A stretch of 64,000 nt of DNA. It comes from JAAXHH01 sp965225915. GTDB lineage: Bacteria > JAAXHH01. A model generated the notes under the pieces. The model made no database searches. It saw only the letters and a list, made by a program, of their open reading frames with translations, and was not told where the DNA came from. Shown here one piece after another: positions 43,757 through 53,279 of this stretch (position 1 is its first letter; every line of letters begins with the position of its first letter). Location of the stretch: positions 930,001-994,000 of the forward strand of contig OZ245326.1 of the NCBI GenBank assembly GCA_965225915.1, given 5' to 3'. Position numbers and translations under genes: made by a program.

Positions 43757-45134
43757 GATCGATGCCGCGATAATAGTGTTTCAGGATCTTATCGTATTTA
43801 TATCCCTGTACAGCCATCCCGATGGCGCCCGTTTGGCAGAGGCCTATTCCGTGGCCGTACCCACCGCCTTCGGCCACGATGGTGCCCGGCCTTCGCGAGC
43901 TGTCCTTCTCGATCTTCAAACTGAACAGCGTACTTCTAAGCAGTGGCCGGCCCCGGACAGGCCGGCGCAGCGCCGACCGGATTTTGTCGCCGCGCAGGGT
44001 CGACGTACCGTGATTCGTTCTGATCTCCAGTTCTTGTACCCGTCCACTTCGGGATCGTTTACGGACATCGATACCGAGGAGCGAAACCTCCCCTGCCTTG
44101 CGCTTGTCGAGGCCGGATAGCGATGAGGACAGGATATTTTCCAGTGTTTTCCGGTTCCATTCCACGCGCCACTTGTATACCGGAGATGCCCGGCAGAAAT
44201 CGCCGCTTCGTCCGTCACGGTCACTAATGTTGCGAAGGTACGAAACGGGACTGGAACCCCAGGCTTCCTCGATGGATTCTGTTTCACCCCCGCAGGTCGA
44301 CGAGTAGAAGGCGTCTATCGGCTTTCCGCCGTAAATGGCCAACATGCCCCGGGTCTCGGCGATGGCCCGATCGGCGACGGCCCATTCGGCGCTATAACCT
44401 CCGTACACCTGGTCGGACACGGTACTGTACAGGTCGAATCCTAGGTCCTTGCGGCGACCCAAATTCGACACGGCGTAGGTACGTGCGGCGACCGCCTGGG
44501 CTTTCAGCGCCTCGATTTGCGTGTCCTTGAGCTTACCGATTTCCAGGGGAACGACCCCGCGCAGGTAAGTCTCCAAATCGAGGATGTTGACGACCGTCAG
44601 CGTGCCTTTCTTGTTGACGGTCACCTCTACGGCGCCCCGGTATTCTTTTTTCGATAACCAAATGCGCCCTTCCCGTTCAGCCGGACTCACCTGTATCGGG
44701 CCGGTGTACAATCCCTGGGCGTCGCCCTCCGGCGTGGAAGCGTTGATCCACGCGCCATTGGCCTGCAGATTCCACTCCTTGCCCCGGGAGGACGTGCCGA
44801 TCACTTCCCCGCTGGACTGGTCTACGACTTTGAAACTCCCGGTCCCGGACACACTTACCGAGGGCTTGTTGACGAGAATACCGATCCTGATTATGGGGAG
44901 CCGGCCGGGTTTAAAAGTCTCGGACGGCGTGGACGGCCGTGAAGGCGCGGAAGGGGTGGAAGGCAAGGATGGAGGCGGCCTGCCGGCGCAGCCGGAAACC
45001 GCAACGAGCAGTACAAGGGCGGCCAACCAAACAGTCCGCCTTTCGGTCCAGGCATGGAAGTAAGGGTACCGAAACCATGATCCTCCGCGTCTGCCTGTTA
45101 TGCTTTCCTGGTGCGCCATACCCGCTACGTACAT
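43740..45134 (-). CDS. SpoIID/LytB-domain lipoprotein
   Basis: A signal peptide with lipobox VAVSGC precedes a proline/serine linker and the SpoIID domain. The domain has VNILDLETYLRGVVPLEIG, IEALKAQAVAARTYAVSNLGRR, ETRGMLAIYGGKPIDAFYSSTCGGETE and a C-terminal GHGIGLCQTGAIGMA. SpoIID proteins are peptidoglycan glycan-strand lytic enzymes or amidase enhancers. The ATG at 45134 follows ggagtaaag; longer frames overlap AnmK. It overlaps no further gene and precedes LptE on the same strand after a gap with repeats. Confidence 0.88.
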   Translation of the reverse strand: MYVAGMAHQESITGRRGGSWFRYPYFHAWTERRTVWLAALVLLVAVSGCAGRPPPSLPSTPSAPSRPSTPSETFKPGRLPIIRIGILVNKPSVSVSGTGSFKVVDQSSGEVIGTSSRGKEWNLQANGAWINASTPEGDAQGLYTGPIQVSPAEREGRIWLSKKEYRGAVEVTVNKKGTLTVVNILDLETYLRGVVPLEIGKLKDTQIEALKAQAVAARTYAVSNLGRRKDLGFDLYSTVSDQVYGGYSAEWAVADRAIAETRGMLAIYGGKPIDAFYSSTCGGETESIEEAWGSSPVSYLRNISDRDGRSGDFCRASPVYKWRVEWNRKTLENILSSSLSGLDKRKAGEVSLLGIDVRKRSRSGRVQELEIRTNHGTSTLRGDKIRSALRRPVRGRPLLRSTLFSLKIEKDSSRRPGTIVAEGGGYGHGIGLCQTGAIGMAVQGYKYDKILKHYYRGIDLRRVY

Positions 45135-45148
45135 CTTTACTCCGTTCA

Positions 45149-46333
45149 TCAGCCAGGCAGGCAAATCTTGCCCAACACCGCCGGCCGATCGGCCCCCGTG
45201 GCGCCAGGCAGACTGCCCGGCCTTCCCCTGACCGTCTGGTGGGCCAGGATCGCGAACGCCACGGCTTCCTTGGCATCCGACGATAGACCATGTTCATCCG
45301 ACGTCGACACCTCGACAGGCGAAAGAACCTGTGAAAGGCATTCGAGCATAAAATCGTTTTTCGCGCCTCCGCCGCTCACGATCAGTTCCTCGAGGGGGGT
45401 GACCGATTCGACGAACCGGCGGTAGGCGTCCCTGATGGAACGTGCGGTGATTTCCGTGGCCGTCGCCAGTAGATCATCGGGATTCAACCGAGCTTTCTTT
45501 CCCTCGCGCACCAGGGCTTCCGCGCAGGGGTCACCGAACAATTCCCGGCCCGTCGATTTGGGCGGAGACCGCTCGAAATAGGGCATGGAGAGCGCGTTTT
45601 CTACCAGTTCTACAGATGGCGTGCCGCGCCGCGCGCCCGCTCCGTCCCGGTCCATGGACTGCCCCGTTTCAGACAGGGCAACGGCGTCGATGAGCATGTT
45701 GGCCGGACCCGTATCAAAAGCCATGACGTCCGCAGGAACCGGGTCCGCGGGTAGTACCGTGAGATTCGCGATGCCCCCAAGGTTCAGGAGCCCCCGCGCC
45801 TTTGTAGGGTGCTTGAAGAGCAGGTAGTCCACGTAGGGTACGAGCGGCGCTCCCTGGCCGTGGCGGGCCACGTCCGCCGTACGAAAATCGCCGACCGTCA
45901 CCACGCCCGTGCGCTGTGCGATAACCGATGGATCGCCGATCTGAAGCGTCGCCCCGGTCTCTACGCCGAATCGCACTTTCCGTTCTGGGAGATGATGAAC
46001 CGTCTGGCCATGGGACCCGATCAGATCGATATCCTTCATGGCGAGTCCCGCCGACCGGACAACGTTGACTGCGGCCGTGGCGAACAGTTCACCCAACTCG
46101 AAATTCAGACGGCAGAGCTCGTCGATTCGGCTGGTCTCCGGATCGGAAACGTCCATGATCTGTTCGCGCAATCCGTCCGGGTAGCTCAAAGTATCGAAAG
46201 CGAGCACGGTCACAGAAAGTCCGTCATCCGTCTCGCCCAAATGTATGACCGCGGCGTCGATGCCGTCGGCGGACGTTCCCGACATCAGCCCAATGATCCG
46301 GCGGTCCTGCTCTGCCTGAAACCCTGAAAGCAC
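45149..46333 (-). CDS. anmK: Anhydro-N-acetylmuramic acid kinase
   Basis: The ATP-binding signature DRRIIGLMSGTSADGIDAAVIHL opens the protein. GSHGQTVHHLPE, ADVARHGQGAPLVPYVDYLLF, LNLGGIANLTV and IVSGGGAKNDFMLECLS complete the AnmK pattern. It phosphorylates 1,6-anhydroMurNAc from turned-over peptidoglycan. The annotated start, GTG 46333, gives a normal length of 394; the longer frame (to 46477) lacks support. It pairs functionally with the lytic transglycosylase gene at 4506 and is next to SpoIID. Confidence 0.93.
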   Translation of the reverse strand: MLSGFQAEQDRRIIGLMSGTSADGIDAAVIHLGETDDGLSVTVLAFDTLSYPDGLREQIMDVSDPETSRIDELCRLNFELGELFATAAVNVVRSAGLAMKDIDLIGSHGQTVHHLPERKVRFGVETGATLQIGDPSVIAQRTGVVTVGDFRTADVARHGQGAPLVPYVDYLLFKHPTKARGLLNLGGIANLTVLPADPVPADVMAFDTGPANMLIDAVALSETGQSMDRDGAGARRGTPSVELVENALSMPYFERSPPKSTGRELFGDPCAEALVREGKKARLNPDDLLATATEITARSIRDAYRRFVESVTPLEELIVSGGGAKNDFMLECLSQVLSPVEVSTSDEHGLSSDAKEAVAFAILAHQTVRGRPGSLPGATGADRPAVLGKICLPG

Positions 46334-46580
46334 GGGGCTGTACCTCTCCCGGCCGTTCCGGCCATTTCGTCGTCCCGGTTGCTGAATTGGCTGCTGAAAT
46401 ATGCCCCGGTCCCCACCGTATGTCAAGCCGGTTGGGATGGTCCGCAGACGCCCAAAAACCCGTTGCGAAAATGCCAACGATTCTTATTTTAACGGGAAAG
46501 AGCACAACACCAGGAATCGTATGGTTTCGTCCACTGTGGGACGACGCCATGTCCTGCCACCACGCAAAGCGAGGATACTC

Positions 46581-47621
46581 ATGAAAAATATGAATCGAAT
46601 GATGTGGGTCGTCTATGCAGCCACCATCGCGTTAATCGCCCAGTTTCACGGCCCTGTAATGGCCCAGAACAACGCGCCCAATCCTTTCAACACGGTCGAA
46701 GGAATCTGGGGCAAGCTCCCCGGGGACAAGACCTGGGGTTCCACGAGCGCGGTCTTCCCCGCACAGGACGGCAGCGGAAATATATGGGTGGCGGAAAGAT
46801 GCGGCGAGAACTTGTGCGCCGATAAAGAAGACGTGTCGCCGATCATGCTCTTCGACAACGACGGCAACCTGCTGAAGAGCTTCGGCGCCGGCATGTTCGT
46901 CTGGCCCCACGGCATCTTCGTGGACGCTGGAAACAATGTATGGGTGACGGACGCCCGGGGCGGCGAGGGCATTGGGCACCAGATTCACAAGTTCAGTCCC
47001 GATGGCGAACTGCTCATGAGCCTCGGCGTGGCCGGAGTCGGAGGGGAAGGCGAAACCATCTTCAACGCGCCCTCCGACGTCCTGGTGGCGCCCGATGGTA
47101 GTATTTTCGTGGCGGACGGACACGGTGCCAGCGGCAACAACCGCATCGTCAAGCTGGCGAGCGACGGGACATTCATCAAGGCCTGGGGCAAAACGGGACA
47201 GGCCGCCGGTGAGTTCCGGGATCCCCATGCGTTGGCCATGGACTCCCAGGGCCGGCTTTTCGTCGGCGACCGCGGTAACGCCCGTATCCAGATATTCGAC
47301 CAGGAAGGCGAGTACATCGCCACGTGGACCCAGTTCGGACGTCCGAGCGGACTGTTCATCGACGCCAACGACATGCTCTACAGCGCCGACTCCGAGTCGA
47401 ACGCGACCTGGGGGGGCAACCCAGGATGGAAGCGCGGTATCCGCATCGGCAGCATCAAGGACGGCGGTTTTGTTTCGGCCTTCATCCCGGATCCCGTGGT
47501 AGATGCCGATAACGCCGGAACGACCGGCGCCGAAGGCGTTGCCGCGGATGCCATGGGCAATGTCTACGGTGCGGAAGTCGGTCCCCGCATGTTGAGGAAA
47601 TACGTCAGGGCCGGGGAATAG
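46581..47621 (+). CDS. NHL-repeat beta-propeller protein, exported
   Basis: A signal peptide (NRMMWVVYAATIALIAQ, ending VMAQ) is followed by NHL blades. Examples are GHQIHKFSPDGELLMSLGVAG, NRIVKLASDGTFIKAWGKTG and ARIQIFDQEGEYIATWTQFG. The family includes peptidyl-glycine alpha-amidating-lyase-like and many cell-surface proteins. ATG 46581 follows cgaggat; the longer frame to 46401 reads through the divergent anmK leader. No catalytic residues are evident. A hairpin at 47672-47710 may end its transcript. Confidence 0.85.
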   Translation: MKNMNRMMWVVYAATIALIAQFHGPVMAQNNAPNPFNTVEGIWGKLPGDKTWGSTSAVFPAQDGSGNIWVAERCGENLCADKEDVSPIMLFDNDGNLLKSFGAGMFVWPHGIFVDAGNNVWVTDARGGEGIGHQIHKFSPDGELLMSLGVAGVGGEGETIFNAPSDVLVAPDGSIFVADGHGASGNNRIVKLASDGTFIKAWGKTGQAAGEFRDPHALAMDSQGRLFVGDRGNARIQIFDQEGEYIATWTQFGRPSGLFIDANDMLYSADSESNATWGGNPGWKRGIRIGSIKDGGFVSAFIPDPVVDADNAGTTGAEGVAADAMGNVYGAEVGPRMLRKYVRAGE

Positions 47622-47671
47622 GCGAGCCGTTTAGAGTCGCGCCATTTTCTGACTGTGCAACTGAATGACAG

Positions 47672-47710
47672 GAATAGCCGGTCGTGGTCCCGTGCCTCGG
47701 TCGGCTATTC
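47672..47710 (+). terminator. Hairpin ending the NHL-gene transcript
   Basis: GAATAGCCG (47672-47680) and CGGCTATTC (47702-47710) form a nine-pair stem followed on the plus strand by TTCTTCG. It lies 50 bases after the NHL gene and overlaps the stop of the convergent Rieske gene. A terminator is likely but the U-run is short. Confidence 0.4.
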
Positions 47711-49474
47711 TTCTTCGTACAGCGCTTCGCCGCGGTTCAGCCTCAAAGCGATCTGGGCTGTCTGGTTGAGGGCCCGCTGCGTCGGTGCGTGGGCCGCGAG
47801 GTACCGGGCCGTGGCGATCAACACGTGGTCGGCCGCGACAGTTCCCTGCAGTTCCTCGTACTGCCGGACGCCTGCCTCCAGCATCTGGAAGCTGTGGAAT
47901 TCGGCATCCTCCCGCAGCAGCGAGACCGCCAACGTGCGGAACAGCCGGTTCACCGGGTGACCGTCGGCAAGGTAGCGATAGACCAGCCTGGCGGCCGGTT
48001 CCACCTGCTGCTGCGTATCCAGTTCATTTAAAAAAGCGTCGAGCATCGCGTCCGTGTCACCGGCCAGGTCAGCCGTGGCCCGTTCACTCGGGAGTCGTGC
48101 GGGCGGCACGTTGAGAAAGCGGTCCAGGTACACCGCCATCGCGCCGTGGAATACACCTCGGACCAGTTCGGGCGAACCCGTGCGTTTCAGGGCCTGATGC
48201 AGCGCGTTCGCGTAGGTGAAGGTGTGCAGCACCGTGATCCAGTCGCCGAATTCGTTCTGTGTGTGAAAGCGGGCGATGCGCATTGCGGCGGCGTAGGTGA
48301 CCGACTGGCTGAGTTGGATCGGAGTCATGCCCTCGCGAAGGCGGGCAAGCATGGTGTCTACCGTGGCCTGGGGATCGTCCCCCAGAATAACCTCGGCCAA
48401 CTCCCCGGGTCCCTCCCAGGCATACCCGTTGGACGGCGATGCCATCGCACCGGGCAATGCATCATTCACCCCGCGAAGGATTGCCGCCAGGTCGTCGGGA
48501 TGACGCCAGGCGTTGGTCTCTTCGCTGCGCTGTGCGGCGCACAACTGGCGCACCAGGCTGGGCATCACTTCGCCCGCGTGTTGCCAGCCGATGTGATCCA
48601 GCAGTTCCGTGGACTTGTTGATGAAATCCACGACATGTCCGCCATCCAGGAATACTCGGTCGGTGGCCGCGCACATCATCATGTCGACCAGCCGGGCGGG
48701 TTCGCCGCCCATGGAAACGGCAGTAAGCAGACAACGCGTGGCGCCATCGGTATCGCGCACTTCCACGAAGCGGCGGAACCACCTTTTCAATCGTTCATAA
48801 GTCAGGTTTTCGGTGTCGAGCGGCTGGAGATCAAACCTCGGCGGTTGCCCGTTGCTGTCGCGGGCGACGTGCGTCAATCCCTGGTAGAGGGGAAGGATCT
48901 GCTCGTCCGGGGGCAAATAAGCGCAGAGGTTAGTCATGGCGGTCAGGATGGTCAGTCCCGACCCCCAACCTGCCGACCGGTACCTTACTCCGTACCGCCC
49001 GCCAGTCTCGGCGATCTCCTTGTAGGACACTCCCGATTTCAACAGGGCGATCACTGCTTTGGCGTTCACGAGCGATATGTTCTGCTCCAGGCCTTCCCGC
49101 AAGCGCTGCTGCCAGTACGCCGCGTCTCCGGACTGGTCCCGGGAACCCGAGACCCATACGTCGCCGTTCCGTGTCTCCACCGCGAATACCGGCACGTCGT
49201 CCGCAAAGAGATCGAAGGTACAGCCGCTCTCCAGGTCGAAATCCGCGTGGTGCCAGTGGCAGGTCAGAATGCCGTCCTTGATCGTGCCCCGGTGCAGCGG
49301 AAAACCCATGTGGGGACATCGGTTGTCCACGGCGTGCACCTGCCCGTCGTCGTGGTGGAATACGGCGATCGGTCCGTCGTGGCCGTTGACGACGATGCAC
49401 CCCTTTTCTTTCAGTTCGTCTACCGATGCGACCCGGATCGGGTCACGCAAATCAGTACCCGTCGTGGCGGTCAT
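47705..49474 (-). CDS. Rieske [2Fe-2S] protein with a long C-terminal helical domain
   Basis: The N-terminal 110 residues are a Rieske ferredoxin domain. The cluster ligands are in NRCPHMGFPLHRGTIKDG and ILTCHWHHADFDLESG. The remaining 470 residues are helical without a mononuclear iron motif of ring dioxygenases. They include ETGGRYGVRYRSAGWGSGLTIL and HALHQALKRTG-like segments (NALHQALKRTG). I recognise the second domain as one of unknown function that often follows Rieske domains in environmental bacteria. The gene is intact, ATG 49474. Electron transfer to an unknown oxygenase or oxidase is inferred. Confidence 0.8.
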   Translation of the reverse strand: MTATTGTDLRDPIRVASVDELKEKGCIVVNGHDGPIAVFHHDDGQVHAVDNRCPHMGFPLHRGTIKDGILTCHWHHADFDLESGCTFDLFADDVPVFAVETRNGDVWVSGSRDQSGDAAYWQQRLREGLEQNISLVNAKAVIALLKSGVSYKEIAETGGRYGVRYRSAGWGSGLTILTAMTNLCAYLPPDEQILPLYQGLTHVARDSNGQPPRFDLQPLDTENLTYERLKRWFRRFVEVRDTDGATRCLLTAVSMGGEPARLVDMMMCAATDRVFLDGGHVVDFINKSTELLDHIGWQHAGEVMPSLVRQLCAAQRSEETNAWRHPDDLAAILRGVNDALPGAMASPSNGYAWEGPGELAEVILGDDPQATVDTMLARLREGMTPIQLSQSVTYAAAMRIARFHTQNEFGDWITVLHTFTYANALHQALKRTGSPELVRGVFHGAMAVYLDRFLNVPPARLPSERATADLAGDTDAMLDAFLNELDTQQQVEPAARLVYRYLADGHPVNRLFRTLAVSLLREDAEFHSFQMLEAGVRQYEELQGTVAADHVLIATARYLAAHAPTQRALNQTAQIALRLNRGEALYEEE

Positions 49475-49520
49475 GATCGTTTCTCCTCAACTCGTATTTT
49501 CATTGATCGCGCCTTCTTAT

Positions 49521-49564
49521 CCTATAATATGAGTATACATTTCCTATCATATGAGTACACATAT
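49521..49564. promoter_or_regulatory. Tandem 22-bp direct repeat between divergent genes
   Basis: Two 22-base units (49521-49542 and 49543-49564) share CCTAT.ATATGAGTA.ACAT, with few differences. The 22-base period equals two helical turns. The pair lies 47 bases upstream of the Rieske gene and 150 upstream of the dehydrogenase gene. It could be the operator of a regulator, with TATAAT-like elements inside. No regulator gene is adjacent. Confidence 0.45.
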
Positions 49565-49711
49565 CTCGAATTTTGTCATTCATATTTATCTACCTTGACG
49601 GTCTTATGCCCATCATGAGCATGCTGTAATCCAACGATGAGAGCGGCGAGAGCGGCGTAAACCGACCAAGAGAACAGCATATACCAACCATGAGAACAGG
49701 ATAAACCAGCA

Positions 49712-50737
49712 ATGAGCAAACCTCGAATCTGGTATCTGCCGACGCCGTCTCACACCGGCAACGTGTTTTTGGAAGACACCTACCGTCGATTTCTAGGTAG
49801 TTTCGACGTGGTCGAGAACAACTTGGACCGTGCCGTGACGGCCGCCGAGGTGGAGGAGGGGATATCCGCATTCGACGGCCTGGTCACCGGCTGGGGCGTG
49901 GGGCCGCTGAGTGCGACGGCCCTCGAGCGCGGGCGACAACTTAAGATCATCGCCCACTCCGCCGGTTCGGTCAAGTACCTGTTCACCCAGGAAATGGTGT
50001 CCGGACAACTGGTACCCAGGCAGATCCGCGTCGTCAGCGCGAACGGCGCCATCGCTCTGAACGTGGCGGAACACACGGTCGGCGCCCTGATCATGATGAG
50101 CCGCCGATGGATGCATCACGCCATCAATATCCGGGAACGGGGGATGTGGCGGGATCCCAACCTGACCGCGTCAAACCAGTTTCTCCGCGGCGCCGTAGTG
50201 GGGTTAGTCAGCGCCAGCAAGGTCGGGCGGGAGGTGATCCGGCTCCTCCAGCCCTTCAACGTCCGGATACTTGTCTTCGATCCCTACTTGAGCGAATGGG
50301 ACGCCGGTCGACTGAACGTGGAACGGGTTGGTCTGAATACGCTTTTCGAGGAATCGGACATGGTGTCCATTCACGCGCCGTCCATCCCGGAGACGGACCG
50401 CATGATCGGAGCAGCGCAGCTGCGCTTCCTGCGGGACGACGCCGTTCTGGTCAACACCTCGCGGGGATCCGTCCTGGACCACGACGCCTTGTTTGAGGAG
50501 GCGAAGACCGGCAGGATCCAGGTTCAGCTGGACGTGACCACGCCCGAACCCCTGCCGTCCGACCATCGATTGCGTGCCCTGCCCAACGTCGTTATTACGC
50601 CGCACACCTCGGGCAACGGCGCCTACGGCCATTTCGAAATCGGCGAGATGACACTGGCTGCACTGGAGTGTTTTTTCCAGGGGCAGGAGCCGGTCCCGGG
50701 ACAGGTTGACCTGTCGAACTGGGCACAACTGGCGTAG
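49712..50737 (+). CDS. D-isomer-specific 2-hydroxyacid dehydrogenase family
   Basis: The NAD fold opens as RGAVVGLVSASKVGREVIRLLQPF (GxxxxG), with SMVSIHAPSIPETDRMIGAAQLRFLRDDAVLVNTSRGSVLDHDAL (shown in part) following. The catalytic Arg is in NTSRG and His in ITPHTSGNG. The glutamate position is occupied within VTTPEPL. It reduces or oxidises 2-hydroxy acids. The leader 49600-49711 contains imperfect repeats of aaccatgagaacag. ATG 49712 follows aggataa. The substrate is unknown. Confidence 0.87.
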   Translation: MSKPRIWYLPTPSHTGNVFLEDTYRRFLGSFDVVENNLDRAVTAAEVEEGISAFDGLVTGWGVGPLSATALERGRQLKIIAHSAGSVKYLFTQEMVSGQLVPRQIRVVSANGAIALNVAEHTVGALIMMSRRWMHHAINIRERGMWRDPNLTASNQFLRGAVVGLVSASKVGREVIRLLQPFNVRILVFDPYLSEWDAGRLNVERVGLNTLFEESDMVSIHAPSIPETDRMIGAAQLRFLRDDAVLVNTSRGSVLDHDALFEEAKTGRIQVQLDVTTPEPLPSDHRLRALPNVVITPHTSGNGAYGHFEIGEMTLAALECFFQGQEPVPGQVDLSNWAQLA

Positions 50738-50822
50738 GTTAAGTGTCCGAAAAGGTGGGCAGGTGCCTCGTCATGCATACCCGGCGACGGGCGAAGCCTG
50801 CGGTGGTCCGTCCCGCCTTGCG

Positions 50823-51689
50823 TCAGACTCGGCGCCGTGCCGCAAGCACGGTATTCTCCATCAACATGGCCACGGTCATGGGACCTACTCCGCCGATTCG
50901 GGGGGTAATCCAGCCGGCCACCTCCGCCACGTCGTCTTCCACGTCGCTGAGTAGCTTCTTTCCCTTGCGCCTGATACCCGCCGCCACTACGGCCGCGCCG
51001 GGTTTTACCATTTCCTTCTTGATCAGGCCGGGCGATCCCGCCGCTGCGACGATGATATCGGCTTCCCGCAGGTGATCGGCCATGTCGGGCACGGCCGAAT
51101 GCAGCACTGTGACGGCCGCGTTGCAGTCGGATCGTTTCAGGGACAGGAGCAGGGCCAGGGGACGGCCGATGGTCAGTCCGCGACCGACGATCACCACGTG
51201 TTTCCCTTTGATGGGTACGCCGTAATACACCAGCAGGGCAAGGATACCATTGGGCGTACAGGGCAGGGGACCCGGTTTTCCAATTACCAGCCGGCCCAGG
51301 TTGATGGGATTGAGTCCGTCCGCGTCCTTGTCGGGCGTCACGCAGAGCAGCGCCTCATCCTCGTCAAACCCTTCCGGAAGCGGGATCTGCACGAGAATGG
51401 CGTCGACCTCCGGGTCTCCGTTCATGGTGCCGATCGTCCTCATCAGTTCTTCCTGCGACGTGGATGCGGGCAGGTGGGTATGGATGCTCTGGATGCCGAT
51501 CTCCGCGCACGCCCGGCGCTTCATGGCGATGTAAGTGGCACTGGGGCCGTCGTCTCCTACCAGGATCGTAGCCAGCCCAGGTGTCACACCTTTCTCACGC
51601 AGTAATGTGACTTCTTGCGTGAGCTTCGCCTGCATCTCGTCGGCCAGCTTGCGGCCGCTCATGATGATCGGACCAGACCCGGATTCCAT
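50823..51689 (-). CDS. folD: Bifunctional methylenetetrahydrofolate dehydrogenase/cyclohydrolase
   Basis: This 288-residue protein has the FolD signatures: TYIAMKRRACAEIGIQ with the catalytic Lys, ILVQIPLPEGFDEDEALL and PCTPNGILALLVYYGVPIKGKHVVIVGRGLTIGRPLALLL. It also has the C-terminal GVGPMTVAMLMENTV. It interconverts methylene- and formyl-tetrahydrofolate in the cytosol. It lies 12 bases downstream of the HpaB-like gene and may be co-transcribed with it. The family's VGRS motif is VGRG here. Confidence 0.95.
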   Translation of the reverse strand: MESGSGPIIMSGRKLADEMQAKLTQEVTLLREKGVTPGLATILVGDDGPSATYIAMKRRACAEIGIQSIHTHLPASTSQEELMRTIGTMNGDPEVDAILVQIPLPEGFDEDEALLCVTPDKDADGLNPINLGRLVIGKPGPLPCTPNGILALLVYYGVPIKGKHVVIVGRGLTIGRPLALLLSLKRSDCNAAVTVLHSAVPDMADHLREADIIVAAAGSPGLIKKEMVKPGAAVVAAGIRRKGKKLLSDVEDDVAEVAGWITPRIGGVGPMTVAMLMENTVLAARRRV

Positions 51690-51701
51690 CGGCTTATTCC
51701 T

Positions 51702-53141
51702 CTATTCGATTCCCGCGGCCTTTTTCGCGACATCCATGCAGCGCAGCAGGTCATATCCGCGGAAAATCGTGATCTTCTGCGCCTCGAGGGATCCCTCGGC
51801 ATGAATGGCCAGCAGTTCGTGGTACCCGCCGAAATCGGACGCCGTCAGGTCGCGTATGAGATTGATGGCCTTCATCCGGTCCATCGTCGGCACTCCCTTG
51901 CGGCCACCCAGGTACCGCTCCAGGTCTCCCCGCGTCTCCTCGTTGTGCCAGTCCGCTTCCGAAGGACCCGTGACCAGCAAGGCACCGGCGATGTCCTGCA
52001 CGTCCCGCACGGCCTCGTGGTAGTTGTTGGCGAAGTGGTACTTGGCGATGTTGGTCGTGAGCGTGTCCGGCACCGCGATGCCATCCACCACCTTGCAGTC
52101 CATGGCGGCCGCGCGGGTTAAGGCGCGGACCGTCTCCGTGTAGGTGATGAGCCGGGTAGCCTTGTCGCGTATGTGGCTGGCTTTCTCCACCCCGTTGTAT
52201 ACGGCGATCAGCGAGGCCGCGCCGATGAAGAGGTCGAGGAGCGGCGGCTTGTAGGACACGGCCGTATACCGGTGGAACTCCACGAAGGCGTTCGCCAGCA
52301 CCCCGGCGAAATCCCACTCGCCGGCCAGGAAAACCCGCTCGTTCGGGACGAACACGTCGTCGAACACGGTCAGGGTTTCGACGAGATGGTGTTTCGAACT
52401 GACCGGGTGGTGATAGGCGCTATCGCCCGAGAAACCGAAGGGACTGGCGATGAGCCGAACTCCCGGGGTGTTGACGGGCACGGCGAAGGCCACGGCGTAA
52501 TCCTTGTCTTCTTCCGAGATCGCCCGCGTGGGCAACACGACCACTTCATCCACGAAGGCCGTTCCCGTGGTATGGGCCTTTGCGCCCCGAACGACTATGC
52601 CGTCGGGCCGGCGTTCCACGATGTGCACATAGTAATCGGGGTGGACCTGCTTGGAAGGCAGGAGGCTGCGGTCCCCTTTGGCGTCCGTTTGCGCCACGGC
52701 CATGCTCAAATCGCGGTCGCGGCATTCGGCGTGGTAGTTCTTCACGCGCTCCAGGTATCCGGTGCCGTACTTTTCGTCAATCTGCCGCGCGACGAGGCGC
52801 AGGGAAAACAGAGCGTCCGTGCCGATTTCCTTGATGAGCAGGACCACGCCGCTGCCCTCGCGGGTGCTCGTCTCGATCATTTCCCGGCGCTTCAGCAGGT
52901 CTTCCGTGTTAGCAGGGGGAATGAAATAGCGGCTGACACGTTCGCCCGTCTCGTGCGCCACCGCGGTGAACAGGTCCCGGTGTTCCTCGTCTTCGGCGAG
53001 GTGGTAGTCCAGCGCCGTATGCTCGGCGCCTGCCCGCAATTCCGGATGCTCCATGAGATCCGGCACCTTCTCGCCGCGAAAGTAGATCGTCCTGCCGTCC
53101 CGCAATCCTTCCAGGTATGCTGCAGCCGTTCTCAAACCCAT
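51702..53141 (-). CDS. 4-hydroxyphenylacetate 3-monooxygenase (HpaB/4-hydroxybutyryl-CoA dehydratase) family
   Basis: The N-terminus GLRTAAAYLEGLRDGRTIYFRGEKVPDL, the flavin-site segment AFAVPVNTPGVRLIASPFGFSGDSAYHHPVSSKHHLVETLTVFDDVFVPNERVFL (shown in part) and the C-terminal half match the HpaB oxygenase component and its relatives. At 479 residues it is standard. The class uses reduced flavin supplied by a separate reductase (HpaC), which is not seen here. A conserved Cys or His could instead indicate the dehydratase group. Its 3' neighbour is folD. Confidence 0.88.
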   Translation of the reverse strand: MGLRTAAAYLEGLRDGRTIYFRGEKVPDLMEHPELRAGAEHTALDYHLAEDEEHRDLFTAVAHETGERVSRYFIPPANTEDLLKRREMIETSTREGSGVVLLIKEIGTDALFSLRLVARQIDEKYGTGYLERVKNYHAECRDRDLSMAVAQTDAKGDRSLLPSKQVHPDYYVHIVERRPDGIVVRGAKAHTTGTAFVDEVVVLPTRAISEEDKDYAVAFAVPVNTPGVRLIASPFGFSGDSAYHHPVSSKHHLVETLTVFDDVFVPNERVFLAGEWDFAGVLANAFVEFHRYTAVSYKPPLLDLFIGAASLIAVYNGVEKASHIRDKATRLITYTETVRALTRAAAMDCKVVDGIAVPDTLTTNIAKYHFANNYHEAVRDVQDIAGALLVTGPSEADWHNEETRGDLERYLGGRKGVPTMDRMKAINLIRDLTASDFGGYHELLAIHAEGSLEAQKITIFRGYDLLRCMDVAKKAAGIE

Positions 53142-53279
53142 GACCTCACTCCGAATTCTGGTTGGCTAACCTTAGCTACTACCGGCCCTGGTTTACATAA
53201 CACTGTTACGCGGTCTTGACATTGTCGCCAGGCTGCGATCCACCGGAGGCCACTACTAGGCCGCGGTCCACACACTGCC

